Below are positions 37,976 through 46,734 of a stretch of 64,000 nucleotides of DNA, in pieces; position 1 is the stretch's first letter; the number at the start of each line of letters is the position of its first letter. The stretch spans positions 18,501-82,500 of the forward strand of contig CASEOO010000029.1 of NCBI GenBank assembly GCA_949289565.1. The letters run 5' to 3'. The translations under genes were made by a program, and so were the position numbers. The notes under the pieces were generated by a model. The model was given only the letters and a program-made list of their open reading frames with translations, was not told the DNA's origin and did no database searches. This DNA is from an uncultured Bacteroidales bacterium (GTDB taxonomy: Bacteria > Bacteroidota > Bacteroidia > Bacteroidales > UBA932).

Positions 37976-38356
37976 TTAAGCGTTTTCCTCTTTGAGGATG
38001 GCGAGTTTCTTTTCCTTGATCCTAGCTTTCTTTCCTGAGAGTTCTCTGAGGTAGAAAATTCTGGCTCTGCGGACTTTTCCGACTTTGTTCAACTCGATAG
38101 CCTCGATGAACGGTGAAGCGAACGGGAAAATTCTTTCTACGCCGATTCCGCTTGAAATCTTTCTAACTGTAAATGTTTTAGTAGCAGGAGAGGCTCCTCT
38201 GATCTGGAGTACTACTCCTTTGAACTTCTGAAGTCTTTCCTTGTCGCCTTCCTTAATTCTATAAGTAACGGTGATAGTGTCACCAGCTTTGAATTTAGGA
38301 TATGAAGCTACTTTTTCGTTGGCAAATGCCTGCTCTACAACTTTAATCAAATCCAT
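37976..38356 (-). CDS. rplS: 50S ribosomal protein L19
   Basis: 126 residues. The L19 pattern is plain: PKFKAGDTITVTYRIKEGDKERLQKF, then FTVRKISSGIGVERIFPFASP and RRARIFYLRELSGKKARIKE. It sits at the 30S-50S interface. Monocistronic protein gene followed by tRNA-Arg, with a textbook promoter 73 bases upstream. Confidence 0.97.
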   Translation of the reverse strand: MDLIKVVEQAFANEKVASYPKFKAGDTITVTYRIKEGDKERLQKFKGVVLQIRGASPATKTFTVRKISSGIGVERIFPFASPFIEAIELNKVGKVRRARIFYLRELSGKKARIKEKKLAILKEENA

Positions 38357-38428
38357 CGCTTATAAATTTTGTGGCAACGTTGCATATTTATTAACTTGAT
38401 GCAAGAGGTTGCTTTGATTTTGGGACTG

Positions 38429-38459
38429 CAAAAGTACAAATAAATTTTTACTTAGCAAA
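38429..38459 (-). promoter_or_regulatory. Promoter of rplS/tRNA-Arg
   Basis: On the minus strand TTTG (38456-38459) and TACTTTTG (38429-38436) are exactly 19 bases apart, in an AT-rich region. The leader is about 65 bases. Confidence 0.8.
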
Positions 38460-38498
38460 TTTTTTTGAAAATATTGTCACAATATTATTCATGCAGGC

Positions 38499-39668
38499 TT
38501 AAAACATGTCCCTCAGTCTGTCGAAAAAGTTCTTGTCTTCTTTTGAAGGGTCAGGCTTGAAGCTCTCGCTGGACGCCAGCCTGGTGATCAGATCTCTGTC
38601 TTCCCGGCTTATCTTTTTCGGTATCCATACAACTAATTTCACATACATGTCGCCTGTTCCATATCCGTTTACAGACGGAAGCCCTTTGCCTTTCAGCCTG
38701 ATGACTGACCCCGACTGTGTGCCTGGCTCGACTTTTACATTGTATTTGCCGTCCAGGCATGGGATTTCTACTGTGGCTCCCATTACGGCTTCTGGAATCG
38801 AAATCACCTTTGTGTAGACGAGATTGTTTCCGTCTCTTTTGATTTCCGGGTGCTCGATTTCGTTGATCACAATGAGCAGGTCGCCGTTCACGCCATTGTT
38901 TTTGGCGCAATGTCCCTGTCCCCTCATTGTGAGCTGCATGCCGTCTTCCACGCCGGCAGGGATCTTGACCCTGACAGTTTCTTTTTTCCTGACCAGCCCG
39001 GTCCCTGAACATGCATGGCACGGATTTGTCACTATTTTTCCTTCGCCTCCGCACTGCTGGCATGTCGAGTAAGTGACTGTCTGCCCGAAGAAGCTGTTCA
39101 CTACTCTCTTTATCTGTCCGGAGCCTTTGCATGAAGGGCATACTTTGATGTCGGAGCTATTTTTCGCTCCTTTGCCGCCGCATTCAGGGCATGGAACATT
39201 TCTTTCTATCTGTATGTCCTTTTCTGTGCCTCTGGCTATTTCTTCCAGAGTCAGCTGAACTCTTACACGGATGTCCCTTCCTCTATATACTTTCTGGCTC
39301 TGTCTGTGTGAGTCGTCGCCTCCAAATCCGCTGAATCCTCCAAATCCGCTGAACCCTCCGCTGAAACCGCCTCCGAAGAGGTCGCGCAGTATATCATTCA
39401 GATTGCCGAAGCCTCCGCTGAAATCCGGCCCTGCCTGTCCGTCCAGGCCAGCATGTCCGAACTGGTCGTATCTTGCCCTTTTTTCCTTGTTGCTCAGGAC
39501 ATCATAAGCCTCAGCGGCTTCTTTGAATTTTTCTTCTGCTTCCTTGTTCCCCGGATTTTTGTCCGGATGATACTGGATGGCTTTTTTTCTGTATGCTTTT
39601 TTGATTTCCTCGTCTGTGGCATTTCTGCTGACGCCGAGGACCTCATAGTAATCTCTTTTTTCAGCCAT
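38499..39668 (-). CDS. dnaJ: Chaperone protein DnaJ
   Basis: 389 residues. J domain (4-70) with the HPD tripeptide in YHPDKNPG, a Gly/Phe-rich linker ([19 protein letters not shown]), four zinc-binding repeats [24 protein letters not shown] and CHACSGTG, and the C-terminal substrate domains. It stimulates DnaK ATPase and delivers clients. It starts 15 bases after grpE; dnaK is not in this window. Confidence 0.97.
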   Translation of the reverse strand: MAEKRDYYEVLGVSRNATDEEIKKAYRKKAIQYHPDKNPGNKEAEEKFKEAAEAYDVLSNKEKRARYDQFGHAGLDGQAGPDFSGGFGNLNDILRDLFGGGFSGGFSGFGGFSGFGGDDSHRQSQKVYRGRDIRVRVQLTLEEIARGTEKDIQIERNVPCPECGGKGAKNSSDIKVCPSCKGSGQIKRVVNSFFGQTVTYSTCQQCGGEGKIVTNPCHACSGTGLVRKKETVRVKIPAGVEDGMQLTMRGQGHCAKNNGVNGDLLIVINEIEHPEIKRDGNNLVYTKVISIPEAVMGATVEIPCLDGKYNVKVEPGTQSGSVIRLKGKGLPSVNGYGTGDMYVKLVVWIPKKISREDRDLITRLASSESFKPDPSKEDKNFFDRLRDMF

Positions 39669-39683
39669 GATAGAATCCTCCTG

Positions 39684-40328
39684 TTAAATACCGACGACTA
39701 CTTTGGCGAATCTCACTACTTTCCCGTTCAGTGTGTATCCAGTCTGCACGACATCGTATACACGGCCTTTTTTGTCCTCTTCCTGTACAGGGAACTGTGC
39801 TACCGCTTCATGCAGGTCGGTGTTGAATTCTGTTCCTAAGGCTTCAATCTTGCTCAGTCCTTTGGACTGCAGGTATCCTGTGAGTTTGCTGTATATCAGC
39901 TCTGTGCCTTCTTTGGCTGCCGGGTTGTCATCCGACTTGGAAAGAGCTTCCATAGCTCTCTCGCAGTCATCCAGCACCGGAAGCAGGCCCTTGATAGTTT
40001 CTTCAGCAGCTACATTCACCAGATTCAGCTTTTCCTGAGATGTCCTGCGTCTGAAGTTGTCGAATTCTGCCATCAGCCTGACATAGTCGTCCTTTTCTTT
40101 TGCTATTTTGTCAGTCAGCTCCTGAACTTGTTTTTCAAGAGCTTCGATTCTGTGTTTGTCTTTTTTCTCAGTTTTTTTCTCTTTGCCGGACTCCTCAGAC
40201 ACTTTCGATGCTTCGCTTTTTTCTGTGTTTTCTGCATCTGGAGTATCTGCATCCTTGTTTTCGAGTTCTTTTTCCTGTTCTTCCATATTCTCTTGCGACA
40301 TATCTTTCATTTCTTTTTCCATAATCAA
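39684..40328 (-). CDS. grpE: Nucleotide exchange factor GrpE
   Basis: 214 residues. A long acidic, low-complexity N-terminus (about 1-60, rich in Glu and Lys) precedes a coiled coil (EALEKQVQELTDKIAKEKDDYVRLMAEFDNFRRRTSQEK) and the C-terminal beta domain ending GYTLNGKVVRFAKVVVG. It releases ADP from DnaK. Start at 40328 or Met3 (40322). First of a grpE-dnaJ pair. No sigma-ABfr-type promoter is clear directly upstream. Confidence 0.95.
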   Translation of the reverse strand: MIMEKEMKDMSQENMEEQEKELENKDADTPDAENTEKSEASKVSEESGKEKKTEKKDKHRIEALEKQVQELTDKIAKEKDDYVRLMAEFDNFRRRTSQEKLNLVNVAAEETIKGLLPVLDDCERAMEALSKSDDNPAAKEGTELIYSKLTGYLQSKGLSKIEALGTEFNTDLHEAVAQFPVQEEDKKGRVYDVVQTGYTLNGKVVRFAKVVVGI

Positions 40329-40418
40329 TCACTGTTAAGCCGACTTTCGGAGTACAAATTATCTGCCACCTTCCTTTCTCTGTCATTTTGTCAGTTTTCA
40401 GCATTTGGGCGACGGTAT

Positions 40419-40618
40419 TGTCCGCCGGGGTTAGGAGGATTGGCTCTCCTCTCCTTTTGAGAAAAACAAGGCTCCGGCAGGTGCCCGCGACCGGAGGAAG
40501 CGAAATTACCCCTAATAGGGGTCGCGGACAATGTCCGCCGGGGTTAGGAGGATTGGCTCTCCTCTTTTTTTCGCGAAAAAAAGAGGAGAGCCTTCGCGGC
40601 CATCCTCTCTCTCCGGAT
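40419..40618. repeat. Duplicated, hairpin-rich intergenic repeat element
   Basis: A 34-base segment at 40419-40452 recurs identically at 40532-40565 (113-base period). The first unit is bounded by TGTCCGC (40419-40425) and its inverse GCGGACA (40524-40530), with inner TTAGG/CCTAA pairing, so it can fold as one long imperfect inverted repeat. The second unit ends in a different arm. The element fills most of the 337-base gap between grpE and the transporter gene and contains no credible gene. It resembles a repetitive extragenic or MITE-like element, but its copy number cannot be seen here. Confidence 0.75.
40555..40593. terminator. Long hairpin inside the repeat, possible terminator
   Basis: GGCTCTCCTC plus a run of T pairs with a run of A plus GAGGAGAGCC around CGCG, an almost perfect 39-base palindrome. 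It lies between grpE and the end of the transporter gene (40666). On the minus strand it follows the kdgK-eda-transporter transcript, so it could end it. Confidence 0.55.
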
Positions 40619-40665
40619 CAAATGCTATCCGATTGGTTTGATGTATTAAGGATTTGGTATTGAAA

Positions 40666-42147
40666 TCAAGCTTCAATCTTCTTGTACGTCGGAACCAAGG
40701 CCTTCATGATAGCCCAAGCCACCAAGTACGCTATTGCGCATCCGCAGAACACAATCATGTAGCCAGCAGACTTTCCTTCGAATCCGAGGAACTGGAATGC
40801 TGTGCCTGCAGTTTCTGAATATGTGAACAGAGCGCCTGCACCCTTCTGAATGAAGAATGAGCCTATACCACCGGCCATTCCTCCGATACCTGTAATGGTG
40901 GAGATGGCTGACTTAGGGAACATGTCTCCGATAGTGGAGAACAGGTTTGCCGACCAAGCCTGGTGTCCTGCTCCAGCCAGTCCGATGATGAGGGCCGGCC
41001 ACCATGCTGAATATGCGCCAGCACCCTGGGCAAACAGAGCCGGAAGCGGAAGGAATGCGAATATGAGCATCGCCAGCATACGTCCGTTATATGGATTCAT
41101 GCCTTTTTTCTCAACGAAAAGTTTTGGCAGATATCCTCCGAATATGGACAAAATAGTCACTATTGCATAAAGAGTGGTGATGAGAGCCACGCCCATACCT
41201 GAGCTGGATGCATATCCATACTGGTCTGAGAAATATGCCGGAGCCCAGAACAGATAGAACCACCATACTCCGTCAGTGAAGAACTTGCCGACGATGAATG
41301 ACCATGTCTGTCTGTAAGTGAAGCACTTCCACAGAGAGATGCTTTTCCCCTTAGCATTGTCATCCTCTGCTGCCTTTGCATTCTCTTCTTCTGTGTAGTC
41401 CTGGTTTATGTACTCGAGCTCGGCCTTGTTCACGAATTTGGATTTTTCAGGCTTGTTGTACATGAACACCCAGAATCCCATCCAGATATAACCGAGGGCA
41501 CCGATGATGACGAACGCCATTTCCCAGCCGCCGCCTACTCCACGGTCCTTGAAGAACTGAGCCAGAAGCGGAATGGTGGCAGGAGCGATAAGAGCTCCGA
41601 TAGATGCACCGGAGTTGAATATAGAAGTGGCGAACGCCCTGTCTTTCTTAGGGAAATATTCTGCTGTCACCTTGATGGCCGCAGGGAAGTTACCTGCTTC
41701 ACCGAGGGCGAGGACACATCTTGCAGCGAGGAAAAGCCATACACTTGTGGATGCGATGGCCAGAGCCGCAGTAGAACCTGCTTGAACGGCTGTCATGGCG
41801 GCGGCGCTGTCATATCCTTCTATATGCACTGTCAGCCAGCCGCAGATAGCGTGGAGGCAGGCTCCGGTGGACCATATTCCGATAGACCACAGGTATCCTT
41901 TTTTTGTTCCCATCCAGTCCACGAATTTTCCTGCGAACAGCATGCAGATCGCGTAAACGATGGAGAATACAGCAGTGATTGTACCATAGTCATTGTCTGT
42001 CCAGTGGAATTCTGGCGCTATGAAGTCTTTCCAGGTCAGCGAAAGCACCTGCCTGTCGAGATAGTTTACTGTAGTGGCGACGAAAAGCAGCACTACCATC
42101 CACCATCTCCAGTTGGTCATCAGTTTTTTAGTCGTTGTTTGTTCCAT
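40666..42147 (-). CDS. MFS transporter, hexuronate/aldonate (ExuT-like) type
   Basis: 493 residues, about 12 spans. The N-terminus WWMVVLLFVATTVNYLDRQVLS and GKFVDWMGTKKGY, ARCVLALGEAGNFPAAIKVTAEYFPKKDRA and TSIFNSGASIGALIAPA are typical of the anion:cation symporter family that takes up glucuronate, galacturonate or related acids. The third gene after kdgK and eda, 60 bases downstream of eda, so it probably imports the sugar acid that feeds the KDG pathway. Confidence 0.87.
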   Translation of the reverse strand: MEQTTTKKLMTNWRWWMVVLLFVATTVNYLDRQVLSLTWKDFIAPEFHWTDNDYGTITAVFSIVYAICMLFAGKFVDWMGTKKGYLWSIGIWSTGACLHAICGWLTVHIEGYDSAAAMTAVQAGSTAALAIASTSVWLFLAARCVLALGEAGNFPAAIKVTAEYFPKKDRAFATSIFNSGASIGALIAPATIPLLAQFFKDRGVGGGWEMAFVIIGALGYIWMGFWVFMYNKPEKSKFVNKAELEYINQDYTEEENAKAAEDDNAKGKSISLWKCFTYRQTWSFIVGKFFTDGVWWFYLFWAPAYFSDQYGYASSSGMGVALITTLYAIVTILSIFGGYLPKLFVEKKGMNPYNGRMLAMLIFAFLPLPALFAQGAGAYSAWWPALIIGLAGAGHQAWSANLFSTIGDMFPKSAISTITGIGGMAGGIGSFFIQKGAGALFTYSETAGTAFQFLGFEGKSAGYMIVFCGCAIAYLVAWAIMKALVPTYKKIEA

Positions 42148-42207
42148 TCTTTGTTATTTGAAGAGATGGGGGATGCCTTTTGCGGCGTCCCTCATCCCGT
42201 TGTTAAT

Positions 42208-42873
42208 TTATCGTACTTCCTTTATGATTTGGAGCGCGTCTTTGCAGAGTTCTGTAATCTTGCTCCATTCTTTGGCCGCAATCACGTCCTTCGGGAAGAG
42301 ATTGCTTCCCATTCCGACGCATGTAACACCGGCCTTGAACCATCCTTCAAGATTCTCTTTGGTAGGTTTCACACCCCCTGTCACCATAATCTGGCTCCAA
42401 GGCATAGGTGCACGAAGCCCTTTTACGAATGCAGGCCCGAGAACATCTCCAGGGAATACTTTGCAGAGATCGCATCCGAGTTCCTGAGCCTTGCCTATTT
42501 CGGATACAGTGCCGCATCCAGGGCAGTAAGGCACGAGCCTGCGATTGCAAATCGGTGCTATTTCAGGGTTGAACAGCGGCCCTACCACGAAATTCGCTCC
42601 AAGCTGTATATAGAGGGCGGCAGTGGCCGGATCTACTACAGAGCCTACTCCGAGAATCATTCCCGGGAGCTCCTTGTTTGCAAATTTGACGAGCTCTCCG
42701 AACACTTCCTGTGCGAAGTCTCCGCGGTTTGTGAATTCAAAGGCCCTTACACCGCCTTCATAGCATGCTTTGACTACGTTCTTGGCGATTTCTACGTCTC
42801 CGTTGTAGAAAACAGGAACCATGCCTGTCTCCTTTACGGCTGCCAGAACTTCAAGTTTGCTGTATTTTGCCAT
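42208..42873 (-). CDS. eda: 2-keto-3-deoxy-6-phosphogluconate aldolase
   Basis: 221 residues, class I aldolase TIM barrel. The Schiff-base Lys138 stands in [10 protein letters not shown], Glu46 in AFEFTNRG is the general base, and [11 protein letters not shown] is the phosphate loop. It splits KDPG to pyruvate and glyceraldehyde 3-phosphate. Between kdgK (23-base gap) and the transporter. Some relatives also act on 4-hydroxy-2-oxoglutarate. Confidence 0.93.
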   Translation of the reverse strand: MAKYSKLEVLAAVKETGMVPVFYNGDVEIAKNVVKACYEGGVRAFEFTNRGDFAQEVFGELVKFANKELPGMILGVGSVVDPATAALYIQLGANFVVGPLFNPEIAPICNRRLVPYCPGCGTVSEIGKAQELGCDLCKVFPGDVLGPAFVKGLRAPMPWSQIMVTGGVKPTKENLEGWFKAGVTCVGMGSNLFPKDVIAAKEWSKITELCKDALQIIKEVR

Positions 42874-42896
42874 GATATTGCTCCTTATATTATATA

Positions 42897-43937
42897 TTAT
42901 CTGGAAACCCTTCCTGAACCATCGCCTTTCATGAGGTTCTCGACCTCAGCCACAGTCACCTGGTTGTAGTCGCCGAAGATGGTGTGTTTCAGACATGAAG
43001 CCGCCACTGCGAAGTTGAGAGCTTTCTGGTCGTCGCCCTTATAAGTGAGGAGGCCGTAGATAAGTCCGCCCATGAAAGAGTCGCCGCCGCCGACACGGTC
43101 CACGATATGGGTGATATCGTAGCGTGGAGACTGGAAGAGCTTTTCGCCGTCATAGAGGACTCCGCCCCATGTGTTGTGGTTCGCATTGATGGAACCTCTC
43201 AGAGTGATGATAACTTTCTTTGCATGAGGGAATTTGGCCATGAGCTGCTTGCATACGCTCTCGAACTCGGCGGCATTCACCTCGCCCTTGGTCGCTGTGA
43301 CATCGAAGCCCTCAGGCTTGATGCCGAACACTTTCTCAGCATCCTCTTCATTTCCGAGAATCACATCGCATCCTTCTACCAGGGCAGGCATGATTTCAGA
43401 TGCAGTCTTGCCATATTTCCACAGATTCTTTCTGTAGTTCAGGTCGCATGAAACAGTGACGCCCAGCTTGTTGGCGGCCTTGATAGCTTCGAGGCAGACA
43501 TCAGCGGCTCCCTGGCTGATGGCAGGAGTGATGCCTGTCCAGTGGAACCAGTCGGCCCCTTCGAATACCTTTTCCCAGTCTATCATGCCCTTCTCGATCT
43601 CAGATATGGCAGAATGAGCCCTGTCGTATACCACTTTGCTGGCACGGGCTACAGCGCCTGTCTCGAGGAAGTAGATTCCGAGCCTGTCACCGCCGAAAAC
43701 ACAGTAGTTTGTTCCCACACCATAGCTGTGCAGGTCTTTGATGCAGCTCGCTGCAATGTCGTTTTTCGGAAAACGGGTCACGAATTCTGTCTCGATGCCG
43801 TAGTTGGCGAGTGAAACTGCTACATTGGCTTCTCCGCCACCGAAAGTGGCAGCAAATTCTTTAGCTTGAGAAAATCTAAGATACCCAGGTGTAGAAAGTC
43901 TGAGCATGATTTCTCCGAATGTGATAACTTTAGGCAT
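42897..43937 (-). CDS. kdgK: 2-keto-3-deoxygluconate kinase (PfkB family)
   Basis: 346 residues, ribokinase fold. The N-terminal [15 protein letters not shown] binds sugar, and the C-terminal [17 protein letters not shown] contains the catalytic Asp and anion hole of PfkB kinases. It makes KDPG from KDG for the aldolase encoded next. First gene of the operon, preceded by a TATCTTTG box and a candidate operator. Confidence 0.9.
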   Translation of the reverse strand: MPKVITFGEIMLRLSTPGYLRFSQAKEFAATFGGGEANVAVSLANYGIETEFVTRFPKNDIAASCIKDLHSYGVGTNYCVFGGDRLGIYFLETGAVARASKVVYDRAHSAISEIEKGMIDWEKVFEGADWFHWTGITPAISQGAADVCLEAIKAANKLGVTVSCDLNYRKNLWKYGKTASEIMPALVEGCDVILGNEEDAEKVFGIKPEGFDVTATKGEVNAAEFESVCKQLMAKFPHAKKVIITLRGSINANHNTWGGVLYDGEKLFQSPRYDITHIVDRVGGGDSFMGGLIYGLLTYKGDDQKALNFAVAASCLKHTIFGDYNQVTVAEVENLMKGDGSGRVSR

Positions 43938-43984
43938 TGTATTAAATTTAGATAGTTAAATATTCATTTTAGTGTCAATCCCTG

Positions 43985-43992
43985 CAAAGATA
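43985..43992 (-). promoter_or_regulatory. -7 element of the kdgK operon
   Basis: The minus strand reads TATCTTTG, 48 bases before the kdgK ATG. Its -33 region falls inside the palindrome at 44007-44028. Confidence 0.55.
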
Positions 43993-44006
43993 GAAAAATA
44001 TTTTTA

Positions 44007-44028
44007 TTTCCGTGCTCGGTAACGGAAA
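44007..44028. promoter_or_regulatory. Candidate LacI-family operator shared by kdgK and regulator
   Basis: Arms TTTCCGT and ACGGAAA are inverted around 8 bases, with CG exactly at the centre, as in LacI-family operators. The site covers the -33 regions of both the leftward (-7 at 43985) and rightward (-7 at 44035) promoters. Confidence 0.6.
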
Positions 44029-44034
44029 AAATTG

Positions 44035-44042
44035 TATATTTG
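44035..44042 (+). promoter_or_regulatory. -7 element of the LacI-family regulator gene
   Basis: TATATTTG matches TAnnTTTG, 68 bases before the ATG at 44110. No standard -33 box; the expected position is inside the palindrome. Confidence 0.5.
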
Positions 44043-44109
44043 AAAACTTGAAAAATATCCAATAAGATGTTATAATTGTACGGCCAAATTTTATAGATGC
44101 TTATTAGTG

Positions 44110-45168
44110 ATGCGTGACGGGTCTAAAATTACTATAAATGATGTTGCGAAAGCTGCCGGAGTCTCAAAAGGGACGGTCGACAGGGTGCTTCACGACAGGG
44201 GTGAAGTTTCAGCCAAAAGCAGGGAGAAAATTCTGAAAGTCATATCCGAGCTGGGGTATCGGCCGAATTTTTATGCATCTATATTGGCATCGAAGAAGAA
44301 TTTCCACATATCGTGCATCATTCCGGAGTTCAACAACGGCGAATTCTGGGAGTTGACCGAGCACGGAATAGACCAGGGCAGAGAATATGCAGAGCGTTTC
44401 GGCATCAGCATCAGTGCTGTGATGTACGATCAGTATGACTTGGATTCTTTCCAGAATGCATGCTCCAGCGTTCTGGACTCAGCTCCATCAGGGGTGGTCA
44501 TTGCCCCGATGTTCAGAAACGAGACCCTGAAGTTCGTAAAAGAACTGTCAGAAAGGCAGATACCATATGTATATATAGACTCCAAGCTCGAAGATGACGG
44601 ATATCTGGCATATTACGGCATGCCTATGTACCAGAGCGGATATCTGTGTGCTGATATCCTCACAGACGGCAGGAACGTCAGAAAAGTGCACATCATCAGG
44701 ATAGCAAGGGACAAGCGAGGCCTTTCTGACCCGACTATCACCAGGAGGACAGGCCTGATAGATTACATATCAGAGCATTATCCTGACTGCGTGGTAGAAA
44801 ATACTTTTATAGACCCGAAGAACATCCAGGCACGCTATGAAGTCCTCGACCAGATGTTCGAAGCTGACCCTGACCCTATGAAATACATAGTGATGTGCAA
44901 TTCCAGAGTGCATTTTGTGGCAGACTATCTCAGAGACAGGGGCATAAGGACATGCAGGGTTGTAGGCTTCGATGTGCTGGACAGAAACCTGGCGGCATTG
45001 CGTGACGGCTACGTCCAGGCCCTGATCGCCCAGCACTCGGACAAGCAGGCCGCTTCTGCAATTTCAGCCATCACCGACTATCTGATCATGCATGAATCAC
45101 CGGCCAGAAAGGATAACTACACGCAGATGGACATTCTGAACAAATATAACTGCGACTATTATATATAG
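44110..45168 (+). CDS. LacI-family transcriptional regulator of the KDG operon
   Basis: 352 residues from ATG 44110 (a GTG directly before it is possible). The helix-turn-helix ITINDVAKAAGVSKGTVDRVLHDRG and hinge region ISELGYRPN are followed by a periplasmic-binding-protein-like sensor domain (about 60-340). Divergent from kdgK, with a CG-centred palindrome in the shared gap. It likely represses kdgK-eda-transporter and itself until a pathway sugar acid binds. The ligand is inferred from context. Confidence 0.9.
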   Translation: MRDGSKITINDVAKAAGVSKGTVDRVLHDRGEVSAKSREKILKVISELGYRPNFYASILASKKNFHISCIIPEFNNGEFWELTEHGIDQGREYAERFGISISAVMYDQYDLDSFQNACSSVLDSAPSGVVIAPMFRNETLKFVKELSERQIPYVYIDSKLEDDGYLAYYGMPMYQSGYLCADILTDGRNVRKVHIIRIARDKRGLSDPTITRRTGLIDYISEHYPDCVVENTFIDPKNIQARYEVLDQMFEADPDPMKYIVMCNSRVHFVADYLRDRGIRTCRVVGFDVLDRNLAALRDGYVQALIAQHSDKQAASAISAITDYLIMHESPARKDNYTQMDILNKYNCDYYI

Positions 45169-45197
45169 GTGTCCTTCCGGACAATGCCGTTATCTCA

Positions 45198-45240
45198 GAA
45201 AAATTGAGGGGTGGACCAGCGGTTCACCCCTCAATTTTTT
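45198..45240. terminator. Bidirectional terminator between the regulator and pepD
   Basis: AAATTGAGGGGTG pairs with CACCCCTCAATTT, with partial pairing within the loop, flanked by A-rich and T-rich runs. It lies between convergent stops at 45168 and 45244. Confidence 0.88.
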
Positions 45241-45243
45241 CCG

Positions 45244-46725
45244 TCATTCTTTCTCAGGAGCCGCCTCCAGCACTGCCTTCAAGAAATTCCAGCATTTCTC
45301 CACCGACTCTATATTCAGCCTTTCGTCAGGGGAGTGCGGGCTCATGATAGTAGGTCCGCACGACACCATGTCCAGCCGAGGATAGGTGCCTCCTATAATG
45401 CCGCACTCAAGCCCGGCATGGATAGCCATGACAGCAGGCGCTTTCCCGTACAGCTTTTCATAGACTGATTTCATGGCATGAAGGATAGGCGAGTCATTGT
45501 TCGGGGCCCATCCGGAATATCCTCCGGAATATTCGACATGTCCTCCTGCGAGCTCTATTACAGCGCGCATTTTTTCTGCAAGCAGATCCTTGGCGCTGTC
45601 TACCGAGCTGCGCATCAGTGTCTTGATGATGAACTTCCCGCCATCAGTCCTGACGATAGCTGTATTGTTTGAAGTCTCTACCAGGCCTGGAACTTCGCTG
45701 CTCATGCGTTCCACTCCTTCAGGCGAAGCGAGCAATGCACGCATGCAGTTGAGGGCATCTGCATCAGCCATGCAGGTTTCAGGCTCGCCGCAAGCTCTCA
45801 TGCCTATGTACAATTGAGGGTCGGTGATGCTGTACTCATTTTTGATTACAGGCAGAATTTCATGGAGGTACTGATCCACATCTCCTGTCTTGCCGTCAGG
45901 AATCAGCACTACGGCTTCTGCGTCACGCGGGATGGCGTTCCTCATATTTCCTCCTTCCACGGAAGCTATCTTCACACCGAAATCACGCACCAGAGGGAGA
46001 AGGACGCGTGCCAGCAGCTTGTTTGCATTTGCGCGGTACAGGATGATATCCATGCCGGAATGCCCTCCCTGGCATCCGCTGACACTTATCAGATGTGCAT
46101 GGTGCCATCCCTGCGGCACTTTCTCTGTGCGGTAAGGGATAGTTGCGGTCGCATCCAGCCCTCCGGCGCATCCGATATAGAGCTCTCCTTCTGTTTCAGA
46201 GTCCAGGTTGATCAGAATGTCTCCATCGAGCACGTCTGGCTTCAATGCATTAGCTCCTGTCATTCCTGTCTCCTCATCTATAGTGACCAGCACCTCCACA
46301 GGGCCGTGCTTCAGGTCATTTGACTGGAGCACGGACAGGGCCATGGCGACTCCTATGCCGTTGTCTGCCCCCAGCGTAGTGCCTTTGGCTTTCACCCATT
46401 CTCCGTCTATCCACGTCTCTATCGGGTCTTTCTCGAAATCATGGTCAACATCGGGATTTTTCTGGGGCACCATGTCGCAGTGCCCCTGAAGGATGATCCC
46501 TTTCCTGTTTTCCATGCCGGGAGAGGCCGGCTTCTTGATGATTATGTTCCCGGCCTCGTCCCTGAGGGTCTCAAGCCCGAGCGATTTTCCGAAATTGTAC
46601 AGGTATTCCACTGCCTTGCCTTCTTTTTTTGACGGGCGTGGAATTCTGGTCAAAGCGTAGAAATTGTCCCAAACAATGGATGGCTTCAAATCTTTTATAG
46701 TCATATTTTCAAGTGTTTTATTCAA
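45244..46725 (-). CDS. pepD: Aminoacyl-histidine dipeptidase (beta-Ala-His dipeptidase, M20)
   Basis: 493 residues, M20C family. Metal and catalytic motifs: QGHCDMVPQK (His and Asp), GADNGIGVAM, IDEETGMTGA (catalytic Glu pair), LDSETEGELYIG, and a late AIHAGLECGI. Di-zinc dipeptidase in the cytoplasm, broad for Xaa-His and other dipeptides. Last of a three-gene minus-strand unit; 9 bases after the DUF4831 gene. Confidence 0.93.
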   Translation of the reverse strand: MNKTLENMTIKDLKPSIVWDNFYALTRIPRPSKKEGKAVEYLYNFGKSLGLETLRDEAGNIIIKKPASPGMENRKGIILQGHCDMVPQKNPDVDHDFEKDPIETWIDGEWVKAKGTTLGADNGIGVAMALSVLQSNDLKHGPVEVLVTIDEETGMTGANALKPDVLDGDILINLDSETEGELYIGCAGGLDATATIPYRTEKVPQGWHHAHLISVSGCQGGHSGMDIILYRANANKLLARVLLPLVRDFGVKIASVEGGNMRNAIPRDAEAVVLIPDGKTGDVDQYLHEILPVIKNEYSITDPQLYIGMRACGEPETCMADADALNCMRALLASPEGVERMSSEVPGLVETSNNTAIVRTDGGKFIIKTLMRSSVDSAKDLLAEKMRAVIELAGGHVEYSGGYSGWAPNNDSPILHAMKSVYEKLYGKAPAVMAIHAGLECGIIGGTYPRLDMVSCGPTIMSPHSPDERLNIESVEKCWNFLKAVLEAAPEKE

Positions 46726-46734
46726 TTTTCAGAA

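Noticed and set aside
40419..40565. CRISPR array
   Set aside because: Only two copies of a 34-base block, a 79-base intervening segment with inverted ends, and no cas genes; an extragenic repeat fits better.
40388..40663. 91-residue open frame inside the repeat region
   Set aside because: It spans the duplicated hairpin element, has no start signal and encodes no recognisable domain.
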